A stretch of 18,154 nt of DNA from Thermodesulfobacteriaceae bacterium UBA6232. GTDB taxonomy: Bacteria > Desulfobacterota > Thermodesulfobacteria > Thermodesulfobacteriales > Thermodesulfobacteriaceae. The notes beneath the pieces are model-generated. The model saw only the letters and a program-made list of their open reading frames with translations. It made no database searches and had not been told where the DNA came from. Position numbers and translations under genes: made by a program. Of this stretch, positions 6,317-13,044 are shown in pieces. The DNA lies in contig DJWK01000034.1 of NCBI GenBank assembly GCA_002441555.1, positions 1 through 18,154 on the forward strand, read 5' to 3'. Position 1 is the stretch's first letter. Every line of letters begins with the position of its first letter.

Positions 6317-7420
6317 ATGAGTCTTTCCAATTTTTATATTACTAAGCTTAAGGCGCTTGAAGAGCGCTATGAAGAGCTTTCTAAAAGGCTTTCTGACCCT
6401 CAAATTATGTCTGATCCTGAAAATTATGCAAAACTCGCAAAAGAACTTTCCTCCCTTGAAGAGGTAGTAAAGACCTTTCAAGAATATAAAAGGGCTATAA
6501 AGGAAATTGAGGAAAATAAAAAGCTTCTTGAGGAAGAAAAGGATGAGGAAATTCGAGCCCTTGCCAAGGAGGAGATAAAAATCCTTGAGGACAAGGTTGA
6601 GAATCTTGAGAAAGTACTTCCTTTAATGCTTTTACCCAAGGACCCCAATGACGAAAAAAGTGTCATTTTAGAAATAAGGGCGGGTGCAGGAGGGGAGGAG
6701 GCAGCCCTTTTTGCTGCAGAGCTTTTGAGAATGTATCAGCGCTATGCGGAAAGAAAGGGCTGGAAATTTGAAATCCTTGATGCCAATGAGACCGGGCTCG
6801 GTGGGTTTAAAGAGGTTATTGCAAGAATTGATGGAAAAGGTGCCTACAGCAGGCTTAAATTTGAAAGCGGGGTCCACAGGGTTCAAAGGGTTCCCATAAC
6901 TGAGTCAGGAGGGCGCATCCATACTTCCACTGTCACTGTGGCTGTGCTTCCCGAAGTGGATGATGTGGAAGTAGAGATACGGCCTGAGGATTTAAAAATT
7001 GAAACCATGAGAGCAAGCGGGCACGGTGGCCAACATGTAAATAAAACAGAAAGCGCTGTCCGTATAACCCACATTCCTACCGGAATTGTGGTTACCTGTC
7101 AAAACGAAAGAAGCCAACACCAAAATAAAGCCACTGCCCTTAAAATTCTCAGAGCAAAACTTTACGAGCTTGCGCAGAGAGAACAAATGGAGAAAATTCA
7201 GAAAGAAAGAAAAGCCCAGGTTGGAACAGGTGAAAGAAGTGAAAAGATAAGAACATATAATTATCCTCAAAACAGGGTAACAGATCATAGAATCGGCTTA
7301 ACGGTCTATAATCTTCCTGAAGTGCTTGATGGGGATCTTGACGAATTTATAGATGCCTTAATCACCCACTTTAGAACCGAGGCCTTAAAACGCGAAGAGG
7401 CTTTAAGTCTTGCCGCATAA
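6317..7420 (+). CDS. prfA: Peptide chain release factor 1
   Basis: The 367-aa protein releases the finished peptide at UAA and UAG codons. It has the N-terminal coiled domain, the family block EIRAGAGGEEAALFA (119-133), the stop-codon-reading loop in HRVQRVPITESGGRIHTS, and the catalytic GGQ at 237-239 in ASGHGGQHVNKTESAVR. The P-x-T tripeptide (here PIT, 193-195), rather than SPF, identifies it as RF1 and not RF2; most RF1 proteins have Ala or Val in the middle position. It follows rpmE by three bases and precedes a small Mth938-domain gene rather than the frequent prmC. There is no strong Shine-Dalgarno, consistent with translational coupling. Confidence 0.97.
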   Translation: MSLSNFYITKLKALEERYEELSKRLSDPQIMSDPENYAKLAKELSSLEEVVKTFQEYKRAIKEIEENKKLLEEEKDEEIRALAKEEIKILEDKVENLEKVLPLMLLPKDPNDEKSVILEIRAGAGGEEAALFAAELLRMYQRYAERKGWKFEILDANETGLGGFKEVIARIDGKGAYSRLKFESGVHRVQRVPITESGGRIHTSTVTVAVLPEVDDVEVEIRPEDLKIETMRASGHGGQHVNKTESAVRITHIPTGIVVTCQNERSQHQNKATALKILRAKLYELAQREQMEKIQKERKAQVGTGERSEKIRTYNYPQNRVTDHRIGLTVYNLPEVLDGDLDEFIDALITHFRTEALKREEALSLAA

Positions 7421-7423
7421 AAT

Positions 7424-7777
7424 ATGATAACCCATTATTCTTTTGGAACCCTCACATACAAAGGAAAAACTTACAATAGAGATTTAATAATCCTTGTTTC
7501 CCCTAAAGAGGAAAAAATATTTGCTAACTGGTGGAGGAAAGAGGGACATTACCTTCAGGTTGAAGATCTTGAGGAAGTCTTTTCCTTTAAACCCCAGTAT
7601 TTGATTGTTGGAACAGGGGCAAGTGGGGTAATGCGAATCGACCCAAAAGTAAAAGAACGGGCAGAATCTCTTGGAATTATCCTTGAAGCTTTTCCCACAG
7701 AAAGGGCTGTAAAAAGATTCAACGAGCTTTTATCTCAAGGTGTTTCTTTAGCTGGGGCCTTTCATCTGACCTGTTAA
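7424..7777 (+). CDS. Mth938-domain (DUF498-like) protein
   Basis: The 117-aa protein matches the Mth938/Xcc1710-like fold related to mitochondrial NDUFAF3. It has the N-terminal YSFGTLTYKGKTYNRDLII, the central LIVGTGASGVMRIDP (60-74) and the C-terminal AVKRFNELLSQGVSLAGAFHLTC. The biochemical role of bacterial members is unknown. It follows prfA by three bases with the same TAAAATATG junction as rpmE-prfA and is probably cotranscribed. It ends ten bases from the convergent FlgO-like gene. Confidence 0.85.
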   Translation: MITHYSFGTLTYKGKTYNRDLIILVSPKEEKIFANWWRKEGHYLQVEDLEEVFSFKPQYLIVGTGASGVMRIDPKVKERAESLGIILEAFPTERAVKRFNELLSQGVSLAGAFHLTC

Positions 7778-7787
7778 AATCTCTAAC

Positions 7788-8936
7788 TTACTCCCAGCGC
7801 CAAGGATTATTAACTGTAGGTGTTGTAGTTGATGAGGGTATGGAAGGTAGTTGTTGAGGCTGAGGAGCTACAGTTTGAGGGGAAGAAGTTTGAGGTGAAA
7901 CGGGTTGAGGAGTAGGGATTTGTGCTTGCGGAACCTGTTCTCCTTGGACTTGGGAAGGGACGATAGTCTGAGTTGGGGCTTGAGGTGTTACGGGAACAGG
8001 TTGAGGATAAATGGCCTGAGGATAAACAGGACGAGGCTCCTCTCCTCCAAAGGGCCAAAGCCATTTTTTCATTTTGGATAAAAGGCCCTCTTCCTGTGGC
8101 TGGTTTTGATAGTAATAATAGGGAGGTGGAGAATAATTATAGTAGGGTTGAGGCGGGTAATAATAGTAATAGGGAGGCGGGGCCTGCGTTTGATTTCCCT
8201 TGGCTTTTTCCTCTTCGGATTTGGCAAAACCAATTCTTGGTTTGTTTCCCGAAAGGTCTATAACAAGATTTCCCGTTAATCCTCCCTCATAAGCAGGGTC
8301 TCCTATTCCACCAAAGCGGGGCTTGGCCTTTTCAATAGGAGGCTCTTCAGGAACAGGCCTTACTGGATAAGGGGCATATCCAAAAGAGCCTCTTTCAGGA
8401 TGGGCTCTTCCGGGAGCATAATAAGGCCCTCCAGCCATGGCAAGAGATAAGTCCTCTTTGTAAAAATCCTCTTCCTTTCCTTCAATGTAATTTTTGGATT
8501 TTCTTGCAAAGCGGGTGAGCTGAGGAATTAGATCAGAAAGACCCTTTATTTCCTGAAAAAATTGAGCAGGCTTTTTTTCACCGCTTAAATCCATAATTTG
8601 AGCATCAAGGCTTACCACATCTCCTGCCACCGTAACACTGCCAAAGATTACATAATCCGCAGTGAGTTTTTTCCCGAGTTCAGCAGCCACATCTTTATTT
8701 ATCTTTTGATAATTTTTTAATTCTTCCTCAACCATTTCTGGATCAACTACCTGGATTTTATCTGGGGAAAAGAGTCTGCTTGTAAGCATTTCTGGAATGG
8801 CTTTTTTGAGATAACTTAAATCCTGCTGAGAATAAACTTCAAAGGGAAGAACCAGAACTTTTTTTGGAGTTTCTGCCGACAATTTGGATGTTAATATAAA
8901 AAGGAAGAATAATATCAAAAAAATCTTTTTCACCAT
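7788..8936 (-). CDS. Secreted FlgO/TolB-N-like protein with Pro/Tyr/Gln-rich tail
   Basis: The 382-aa product has a clear signal peptide (MVKKIFLILFFLFILTSKLSA, cleavage after about A21). Residues 24-150 form an alpha/beta domain like FlgO, TolB-N or CsgG proteins: KVLVLPFEVYS, LTSRLF, IQVVDPE, LGKKLTADYVIFGSVTVAGDVVSLDAQIMD. In some relatives this domain precedes a VCBS-type beta-propeller, which is absent here. Residues 165-382 are low complexity instead: Gly/Pro-rich, then runs of Tyr and Pro (253-277), a short charged stretch KMKKWLWPFGGEE (288-300), then Pro/Gln/Val/Thr-rich repeats to the end. The tail may be surface exposed or bind the cell wall; this is inference. There is no lipobox. 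The ribosome site AGAGGAAA precedes the ATG at 8936. Confidence 0.75.
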   Translation of the reverse strand: MVKKIFLILFFLFILTSKLSAETPKKVLVLPFEVYSQQDLSYLKKAIPEMLTSRLFSPDKIQVVDPEMVEEELKNYQKINKDVAAELGKKLTADYVIFGSVTVAGDVVSLDAQIMDLSGEKKPAQFFQEIKGLSDLIPQLTRFARKSKNYIEGKEEDFYKEDLSLAMAGGPYYAPGRAHPERGSFGYAPYPVRPVPEEPPIEKAKPRFGGIGDPAYEGGLTGNLVIDLSGNKPRIGFAKSEEEKAKGNQTQAPPPYYYYYPPQPYYNYSPPPYYYYQNQPQEEGLLSKMKKWLWPFGGEEPRPVYPQAIYPQPVPVTPQAPTQTIVPSQVQGEQVPQAQIPTPQPVSPQTSSPQTVAPQPQQLPSIPSSTTTPTVNNPWRWE

Positions 8937-9135
8937 TTTCCTCTTTTTTGGTCTTTTTTAAGAAAGATAATCCTCTTTTTAAAAAAAACAACAATTATTT
9001 AAATGCCAAAGGACCGCAAAAAAGATTATAATATTGATTTGCATGTAATTTTTGTTTTAAGACCTTAAACAGGGATAGGTTTTCACAAGACAGCTTGAGG
9101 GTTTCAAACTGATTATAGTATCCATTAATGCAAGA

Positions 9136-9231
9136 ATGACTAATCTTGAAATTGAGGTAAACGATATTAAACGGGCTTTAGATGAAACGAATAGGTACTT
9201 TCACGAAATCATAAAAGTATGGATGATGTAA
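9136..9231 (+). other. Mini-ORF 1 of three overlapping small frames
   Basis: A 31-codon frame starts MTNLEIEVNDIKRALDETNR and continues YFHEIIKVWMM. It is charged and coiled-coil-like, and the same frame is open without a start codon back to about 9080. Its stop overlaps the start of mini-ORF 2. It may be a decayed gene fragment or a genuine small protein. Confidence 0.25.
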
Positions 9232-9347
9232 TCTTAGAAGTATCAAAAATTTTAAAAAACTTAATAAAGCTCTCTCAAAAAGAGTTTATAGATACTATCT
9301 TAATAAGAATTCAAAGGCTTGAAACAAAAGTTTTAGAAGCTGCTTAA
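9219..9347 (+). other. Mini-ORF 2, overlaps both neighbours
   Basis: A 42-aa frame starts MDDVILEVSKILKNLIKLSQ, continues through KEFIDTILIRIQRLE, and is likely helical. It begins within mini-ORF 1 (ATG at 9219, TAA of the first at 9229-9231). Its TAA at 9345-9347 shares a base with the ATG of mini-ORF 3. No family is recognised. Confidence 0.28.
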
Positions 9348-9460
9348 TGGAACACATTTGGTTAAATAATCCTGTTTACTGGTTTGCGAAGGCCAATAAG
9401 ACTTTCTCACTCAACAAATTAAAAGAATTATGTAAGCTAAAAACATTAAGCCTGCGATAA
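9347..9460 (+). other. Mini-ORF 3
   Basis: A 37-aa frame begins MEHIWLNNPVYWFAKANKTF and ends in a Leu/Lys-rich helix-like stretch. Its ATG overlaps the TAA of mini-ORF 2. It is unrecognised and may be part of a degraded gene. Confidence 0.22.
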
Positions 9461-9482
9461 AGAAAATATAAAGCTTTCAAAG

Positions 9483-9503
9483 AGGGGTATTTCCTTCACC
9501 CCT
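9483..9503. other. GC-rich hairpin
   Basis: AGGGGT (9483-9488) and ACCCCT (9498-9503) pair perfectly around a nine-base loop in otherwise AT-rich DNA. CTGAG (9502-9506) can alternatively pair with a CTCAG some 20 bases downstream, so two competing folds are possible. There is no long U tract after it, which argues against an ordinary terminator. Confidence 0.35.
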
Positions 9504-9574
9504 GAGAAAAAAGGATAATTTAACTCAGCCAAAGCTTTTTAGATATAAAGCAACAAAGCTGGGCTTAGAGAACA

Positions 9575-9602
9575 TTGCTTATTGCTTAAAATGATTTATA
9601 AT
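9575..9602 (+). promoter_or_regulatory. Promoter of tRNA-Ser (and possibly ftsY operon)
   Basis: TTGCTT (9575-9580) and a perfect TATAAT (9597-9602) are separated by 16 bases. Transcription would start near 9609, a few bases before the mature tRNA end at 9617. This fits a stable-RNA promoter. Confidence 0.6.
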
Positions 9603-9616
9603 TTTATATACAGAGT

Positions 9617-9707
9617 GGAGGGGTGCCCGAGTGGACGAAGGGGGCGGCCTTGAAAGCCGTTGAGGGAGCTCGCTCTCCCTCCGGGGGTTCGAATCCCTCC
9701 CCCTCCG
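9617..9707 (+). tRNA. tRNA-Ser (anticodon UGA)
   Basis: The acceptor stem GGAGGGG (9617-9623) pairs with CCCCTCC (9700-9706), followed by the discriminator G at 9707. The anticodon loop CTTGAAA has TGA at 9651-9653, so it reads UCN serine codons. A long variable arm (GGGAG...CTCCC) is typical of class II serine tRNAs, and the T arm contains GGTTCGAATCC. CCA is not encoded and must be added after transcription. It lies 24 bases before ftsY. Confidence 0.97.
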
Positions 9708-9731
9708 TAATTCTCCTTTAAAGAGTTTTCG

Positions 9732-10736
9732 GTGTTTAAAAATTTCTTCTCAAAAAAATCTCAAGAAAATCTTCAAAAAGAAGAAACTTCTTTAGAAGAG
9801 ATAAAAGATCCAGATAAAAAGAAAAAAGGTCTTTTTGAACGCTTTAAAGAAGGTCTTTCCAAGACCAAGGAAAAATTTTCTTCCGCTTTAAGTGAGGTCT
9901 TTGAAGTTGATAGACTGGTTGATCTCAATCTTCTTGAAGAACTTGAGGAAAAACTTATTCTTGCAGACCTCGGGGTTGAAACTACCCTCTATCTTCTTGA
10001 TCCTTTTAAGAACAAAGTAATCAAAGGAGAGCCTCTTACCACCAAAGAATTAAAAAAACAATTAAAAGATAAAATGCTTGAACTTTTAATAGAGTATGAA
10101 AAGCCCTTTCCGCCTGAGGGAAAGCCTTCTGTCCTTTTTTTTCTCGGTGTAAATGGAGTTGGAAAAACTACAACTATTGCCAAGCTTGCTAAGCGTTTTA
10201 AAGAGGAAGGAAAAGAAATTCTCCTTGTGGCAGGAGATACTTTTAGAGCCGCAGCCATTGATCAATTAAAAATGTGGGGAGAAAGACTTGGTATAGAGGT
10301 TTATCATCAAAAAGAGGGAACAGACCCTGCCGCAGTCATTTATCAAGGGCTTGAAAAAGCCATACGAGAGAATAAAGATATTGTCCTTGTGGATACCGCT
10401 GGAAGACTTCACACCAAATATAATCTTATGGAAGAGCTTAAAAAAATGAATAGAGTTATGGATAAGCTTTTACCCAAGGAAAGGCGAGTAAATATTTTAA
10501 TTCTTGATGCCACAACCGGGCAGAATGCCCTTTCCCAGGCTGAACACTTTACTAAGGCTATACCCATTGATTCCTTAATAATAACCAAAATGGATGGGAC
10601 AGCCAAAGGAGGAATTGCCTTAGCAGTTTCTCATAAATTCAAGCTTCCTATTCTTTTTATTGGCCTCGGAGAAAAAGCAGAAGATCTTCTTACCTTTGAT
10701 AAAGAGGCCTTTATCAATGCTATCCTCCCCGATTAA
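9732..10736 (+). CDS. ftsY: Signal recognition particle receptor FtsY
   Basis: The 334-aa SRP GTPase receives ribosome-SRP complexes at the inner membrane. A charged Lys/Glu-rich A-like segment (1-55) is followed by the N helical domain (about 56-125) and the G domain. Visible GTPase motifs are G1 GVNGVGKTTT (139-148), DTFRAAA (169-175), DTAGR (221-225) and TKMDGTAKGG (285-294), ending in GLGEKAEDLLTFD (311-323), the FtsY signature. The start is a GTG at 9732 with only a weak ribosome site. The tRNA ends 24 bases upstream with no obvious separate promoter, so ftsY may share the tRNA promoter. Its 3' end overlaps the adenylate-kinase-like gene by 20 bases. Confidence 0.96.
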   Translation: MFKNFFSKKSQENLQKEETSLEEIKDPDKKKKGLFERFKEGLSKTKEKFSSALSEVFEVDRLVDLNLLEELEEKLILADLGVETTLYLLDPFKNKVIKGEPLTTKELKKQLKDKMLELLIEYEKPFPPEGKPSVLFFLGVNGVGKTTTIAKLAKRFKEEGKEILLVAGDTFRAAAIDQLKMWGERLGIEVYHQKEGTDPAAVIYQGLEKAIRENKDIVLVDTAGRLHTKYNLMEELKKMNRVMDKLLPKERRVNILILDATTGQNALSQAEHFTKAIPIDSLIITKMDGTAKGGIALAVSHKFKLPILFIGLGEKAEDLLTFDKEAFINAILPD

Positions 10737-11340
10737 ATCCCTTTTACTTTTTGGCCCAACTGGATCTGGTAAATCCCCCCTTGGATGGGAATTAGAAAAA
10801 AAAGGATTTTTAGGAAGAAGGGTTCACCATTTTGACTTCGGCGAGCATTTAAGAAGGGTCGTCAAAAATGAAATACCCTTTCCAGAAAAAGATAGAGAAT
10901 TGGTAAAACACATTCTCAATGAGGGGAGGCTCTTAAAACCTGAGGAATTCTATCTTGCAGAAAAGGTTTTAAAAGCTTTTTTAATTGATCGCCAATTCAA
11001 AGAGGAAGATCTCCTTCTTTTAAACGGCCTTCCGAGAAATTTATATCAGGCAGAAAGACTATCCCCTATGATTAAAATGCAAGGAGTTATCTATCTTAAG
11101 ATAGATGAAAAAACCCTTTTTATTCGCCTAAAAAATGACCCTGGAAAAGACAGAAAAGATAGAGAAGATGATCTTGAAGACCTTGTGGTAAAAAAGCTTA
11201 GATGGTTCAAAGAGGAAAATCTTCCCCTTCTTGAATATTATGCCTCAAAGGGAGTAAAAATTGTGGAAATAGAGGTCTCTGAAGAGGACACTGGTGAAAG
11301 TTTATATGAAAAACTCTGTAAAAATTGGAGTGAAGAATGA
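10717..11340 (+). CDS. Adenylate-kinase-like nucleoside monophosphate kinase
   Basis: The 207-aa protein has a Walker A loop GPTGSGKS (13-20), the NMP-binding region FDFGEHLRRVVK (39-50), and NGLPRNLYQAERL (103-115), which matches the DGFPR-x-x-x-Q-A motif of adenylate kinases. Near the C-terminus ENLPLLEYYASKGVKIVEIE matches the family's PL-x-x-YY pattern. The lid is short and has no zinc cysteines. The P loop ends K-S-P rather than the usual K-G-T, and PRN replaces PRT, so it is a diverged member; whether AMP is the substrate is uncertain. The ATG at 10717 (GAGG at 10704-10707) is preferred over an upstream TTG in the same frame. It overlaps ftsY and crcB. Confidence 0.75.
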   Translation: MLSSPIKSLLLFGPTGSGKSPLGWELEKKGFLGRRVHHFDFGEHLRRVVKNEIPFPEKDRELVKHILNEGRLLKPEEFYLAEKVLKAFLIDRQFKEEDLLLLNGLPRNLYQAERLSPMIKMQGVIYLKIDEKTLFIRLKNDPGKDRKDREDDLEDLVVKKLRWFKEENLPLLEYYASKGVKIVEIEVSEEDTGESLYEKLCKNWSEE

Positions 11341-11714
11341 TTTATTTTGTGATTGCCCTTGGTGGTGCCGCTGGGGCTCTTACAAGATTTATCCTTTCCA
11401 ATTTTTTTGCTAAACATTTCTGTGTCTTTTTCCCTTGCGGAACACTTTTTGTAAATATTTTAGGTTCCTTCTTGATTACCCTTGTTATGAGTTATTTTCT
11501 TGCCTCAGGAACTGACCCTATTTATCGCTATTTTATAGTCGTTGGTTTCCTTGGATCCTTTACCACCTTATCTTCCATAACCTATGACACACTACTTCTC
11601 TTTAGAGAGGGTTATCCTTGGCTTGCCCTCGTAAATGTCTTTTTAAATTTTATTCTCTCCCTTTTGTCAGGAGTGGGAGGTCTTGCATTGGGAAAATTTT
11701 TGTTTTATAGATAA
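11337..11714 (+). CDS. crcB: Fluoride channel CrcB/Fluc
   Basis: The 125-aa inner-membrane protein has four hydrophobic segments and acts as a dual-topology dimer that exports fluoride. Family features are GGAAGALTRF (9-18), GTLFVNILGSFLI (35-47) with the pore Asn40, and GFLGSFTTLSSITYDT (70-85), the usual G-x-x-G-G/S-F-T-T-x-S block with the Phe lining the path. The start ATG overlaps the stop of the kinase-like gene (ATGA at 11337-11340). No fluoride riboswitch is visible upstream, as expected for an internal operon gene. The next gene is DUF190, a partner often found with crcB. Confidence 0.93.
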   Translation: MIYFVIALGGAAGALTRFILSNFFAKHFCVFFPCGTLFVNILGSFLITLVMSYFLASGTDPIYRYFIVVGFLGSFTTLSSITYDTLLLFREGYPWLALVNVFLNFILSLLSGVGGLALGKFLFYR

Positions 11715-11729
11715 ATCTTAGGAGCTCAG

Positions 11730-12056
11730 ATGGAAGTTTATAATCAAGAAGGTCTCATCTTACGCATCTATTTAAGAGAGGAAGATAGATTTGAAAGAAT
11801 TCCCCTTTATAAAAAAATTTTAGAGCTTGCCAAAGAGGAAGGGCTTGCTGGTGCAACCATCTTCAGAGCTATCATGGGATATGGCCCCTCAAGAAAGATA
11901 AGAAGCCTCTCTTTTGCTGATCTTTCCTCCAATCTTCCTATTATGATTGAAATTGTTGACACAGAGGAAAAAGTCCAGAAATTTTTGGATAAAATCAACG
12001 GACTTGTAAAACACGGTTTAATTACCCTTCAGCCTATCATAATTGTCAAAAACTAA
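11730..12056 (+). CDS. DUF190 family protein
   Basis: The 108-aa cytoplasmic protein has the DUF190 pattern: LRIYLREEDRF near the start, LAKEEGLAGATIFRAIMGYG (33-52), then LPIMIEIVDTEEKVQKFLDKI and a closing beta strand LITLQPIIIV. The fold is PII-like (ferredoxin-type). DUF190 genes commonly accompany crcB and are thought to assist or regulate fluoride export, but the mechanism is not established. TAGGAG about five bases ahead of the ATG provides a ribosome site. It is the last gene of the ftsY-to-DUF190 group. Confidence 0.9.
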   Translation: MEVYNQEGLILRIYLREEDRFERIPLYKKILELAKEEGLAGATIFRAIMGYGPSRKIRSLSFADLSSNLPIMIEIVDTEEKVQKFLDKINGLVKHGLITLQPIIIVKN

Positions 12057-12090
12057 CCCTAATAGGTTGTAATAATTTAAGGACGCTCTA

Positions 12091-12220
12091 TGAACATCGC
12101 TGAAAAAATAGGAAATTTCCTTTTTAGATGGCACTGATGGAGGTTTTGCAAGAAAACCTGGCTGGATATCCTATCTTTATACTACTGCTATGGCCCTTGA
12201 AAGTTTAGCCCCATTGTAAA
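12091..12220 (+). pseudogene. Possible relic of a prenyltransferase/squalene-oxidase-repeat protein
   Basis: One frame reads MNIAEKIGNFLF from the ATG at about 12090. After a shift to another frame, about 12124 onward reads LDGTDGGFARKPGWISYLYT and continues TAMALESLAPL before a TAA. The joined text resembles one repeat of prenyltransferase alpha/alpha-barrel proteins (a helix, then D-G-G-F-x-x-x-P-G, then a T-x-x-A-L-x-x-L helix). A TAG and a frameshift separate the parts, so nothing intact could be made. Confidence 0.35.
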
Positions 12221-12254
12221 AATCAAGGTAAATATTCCCTTTAATTAGCCTTGG

Positions 12255-12293
12255 AAAACTGTGTTCAAAACTTTAAAGTTTTAAACAGGTTTT
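12255..12293. repeat. Imperfect 39-base palindrome
   Basis: The core AAAACTTTAAAGTTTT (12267-12282) is a perfect 16-base palindrome, extended outward by AAAACTGT on the left and ACAGGTTTT on the right. A T-rich run follows. It could be a terminator for the ftsY-DUF190 genes or an operator for the downstream gene; it is AT-rich, so the hairpin would be weak at high temperature. Confidence 0.4.
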
Positions 12294-12456
12294 TCTACAT
12301 CTTTTTTTTGGGTTTTTAAAAGGTGTTATCGTGTCTCTCTTTCCTTAAAAATTCTTTCTTTCCTTGAAAATGTTTATTTGAAAAAGAATCTTTTCTATAT
12401 ATGCATAAGCTTTTTAAAGGTCTTTTAATTCTAAAAAGATTAAATAAAATTAAAGC

Positions 12457-13032
12457 ATGTCAAAACTCAAACTTTTATTCAAAAGGCAATACCAAACTCC
12501 TGAAGAGCTTCTTTTTGAGAAATTTCAAATTGCAAATGACCTATTTGAGCCTTGGAAGGATTATTTTGAAAAACAAATTGATTTTAAATCGCTATTAAAG
12601 GAATATGAAAAAGCGGTAATAAATTCCAATAAAGTAATGGAAGAAATTAAAAGCTTTGAAGAGTGTTATATTTGTTCAGTAATTGATAAAAAGGGGTGTT
12701 GCAAAGCAGGGTTGGAAAATGAGGTTACTGTTAATATTATTCTAATTAACTGGTTTCTTGGAAAAGAAATGCCAATGGAAAGGGAGGTTGCTGGAAGGTG
12801 TTTTTTTGTTGGTCCACGAGGGTGTAAAATTTTTGCAAGGCCCTATCTTTGTAGAGAATTTTTTTGCAAAAGATTACAAAATAAATTTAGCCAGGATGAA
12901 TATGTGCGGGTTACTCAGGCCATTGCTCATGAATTAACTTTACTTTATCAACTTTGTGAGTATATTAAAAGGGAATATCAATTTCTCTTAGGCGATTTTT
13001 TGATGGAAATGGATTTGACAGGATATAGTTAA
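12457..13032 (+). CDS. YkgJ-like cysteine-cluster protein
   Basis: The 191-aa protein has eight clustered cysteines: C70 and C73 (CYIC), C81 and C82 (GCC), C115, C123 (GCKIFARPY), C132 and C137 (LCREFFC). The arrangement matches the YkgJ family of zinc- or iron-chelating proteins, for which no firm function is known. The N-terminal 65 residues and the C-terminal helix are Lys/Glu-rich. No ribosome site is obvious before the ATG at 12457. It sits 12 bases upstream of pal and may be cotranscribed with it. Confidence 0.72.
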   Translation: MSKLKLLFKRQYQTPEELLFEKFQIANDLFEPWKDYFEKQIDFKSLLKEYEKAVINSNKVMEEIKSFEECYICSVIDKKGCCKAGLENEVTVNIILINWFLGKEMPMEREVAGRCFFVGPRGCKIFARPYLCREFFCKRLQNKFSQDEYVRVTQAIAHELTLLYQLCEYIKREYQFLLGDFLMEMDLTGYS

Positions 13033-13044
13033 AGGGAGGTAGGC

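Larger units (their letters stand above)
8937..9574. other. Intergenic stretch without a convincing gene
   Basis: Between the FlgO-like gene and the tRNA-Ser promoter there is no long open frame on either strand. It holds the upstream region of the minus-strand gene (about 8937-9050, A/T tracts), three overlapping mini-ORFs at 9136-9460, and a hairpin at 9483-9503. I see no CRISPR, insertion sequence end or clear riboswitch. Confidence 0.6.
12057..12456. other. Intergenic stretch with a gene relic and a palindrome
   Basis: No intact gene is seen in these 400 bases. They hold a short pseudogene-like stretch (12091-12220) and a long AT-rich palindrome (12255-12293), followed by T-rich DNA (12300-12360). 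The promoter of the Cys-cluster gene probably lies in the last 100 bases, but I cannot place it confidently. Confidence 0.6.

Noticed and set aside
9617..9707. tRNA-Ser as an integration site for a mobile element
   Set aside because: No integrase gene and no repeat of the tRNA 3' end is visible in the window.
10409..10606. Minus-strand open frame inside ftsY (and similar frames inside prfA, the FlgO-like and M16 genes)
   Set aside because: They lie wholly within strongly conserved genes and have no motif or ribosome site of their own.
11150..11340. Fluoride riboswitch before crcB
   Set aside because: The stretch is coding sequence of the kinase-like gene, and I see no riboswitch-like conserved core.
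12401..12598. 65-aa plus frame overlapping the Cys-cluster gene
   Set aside because: Low-information Lys/Leu/Asn sequence in a different frame from the Cys-cluster protein, with no ribosome site.
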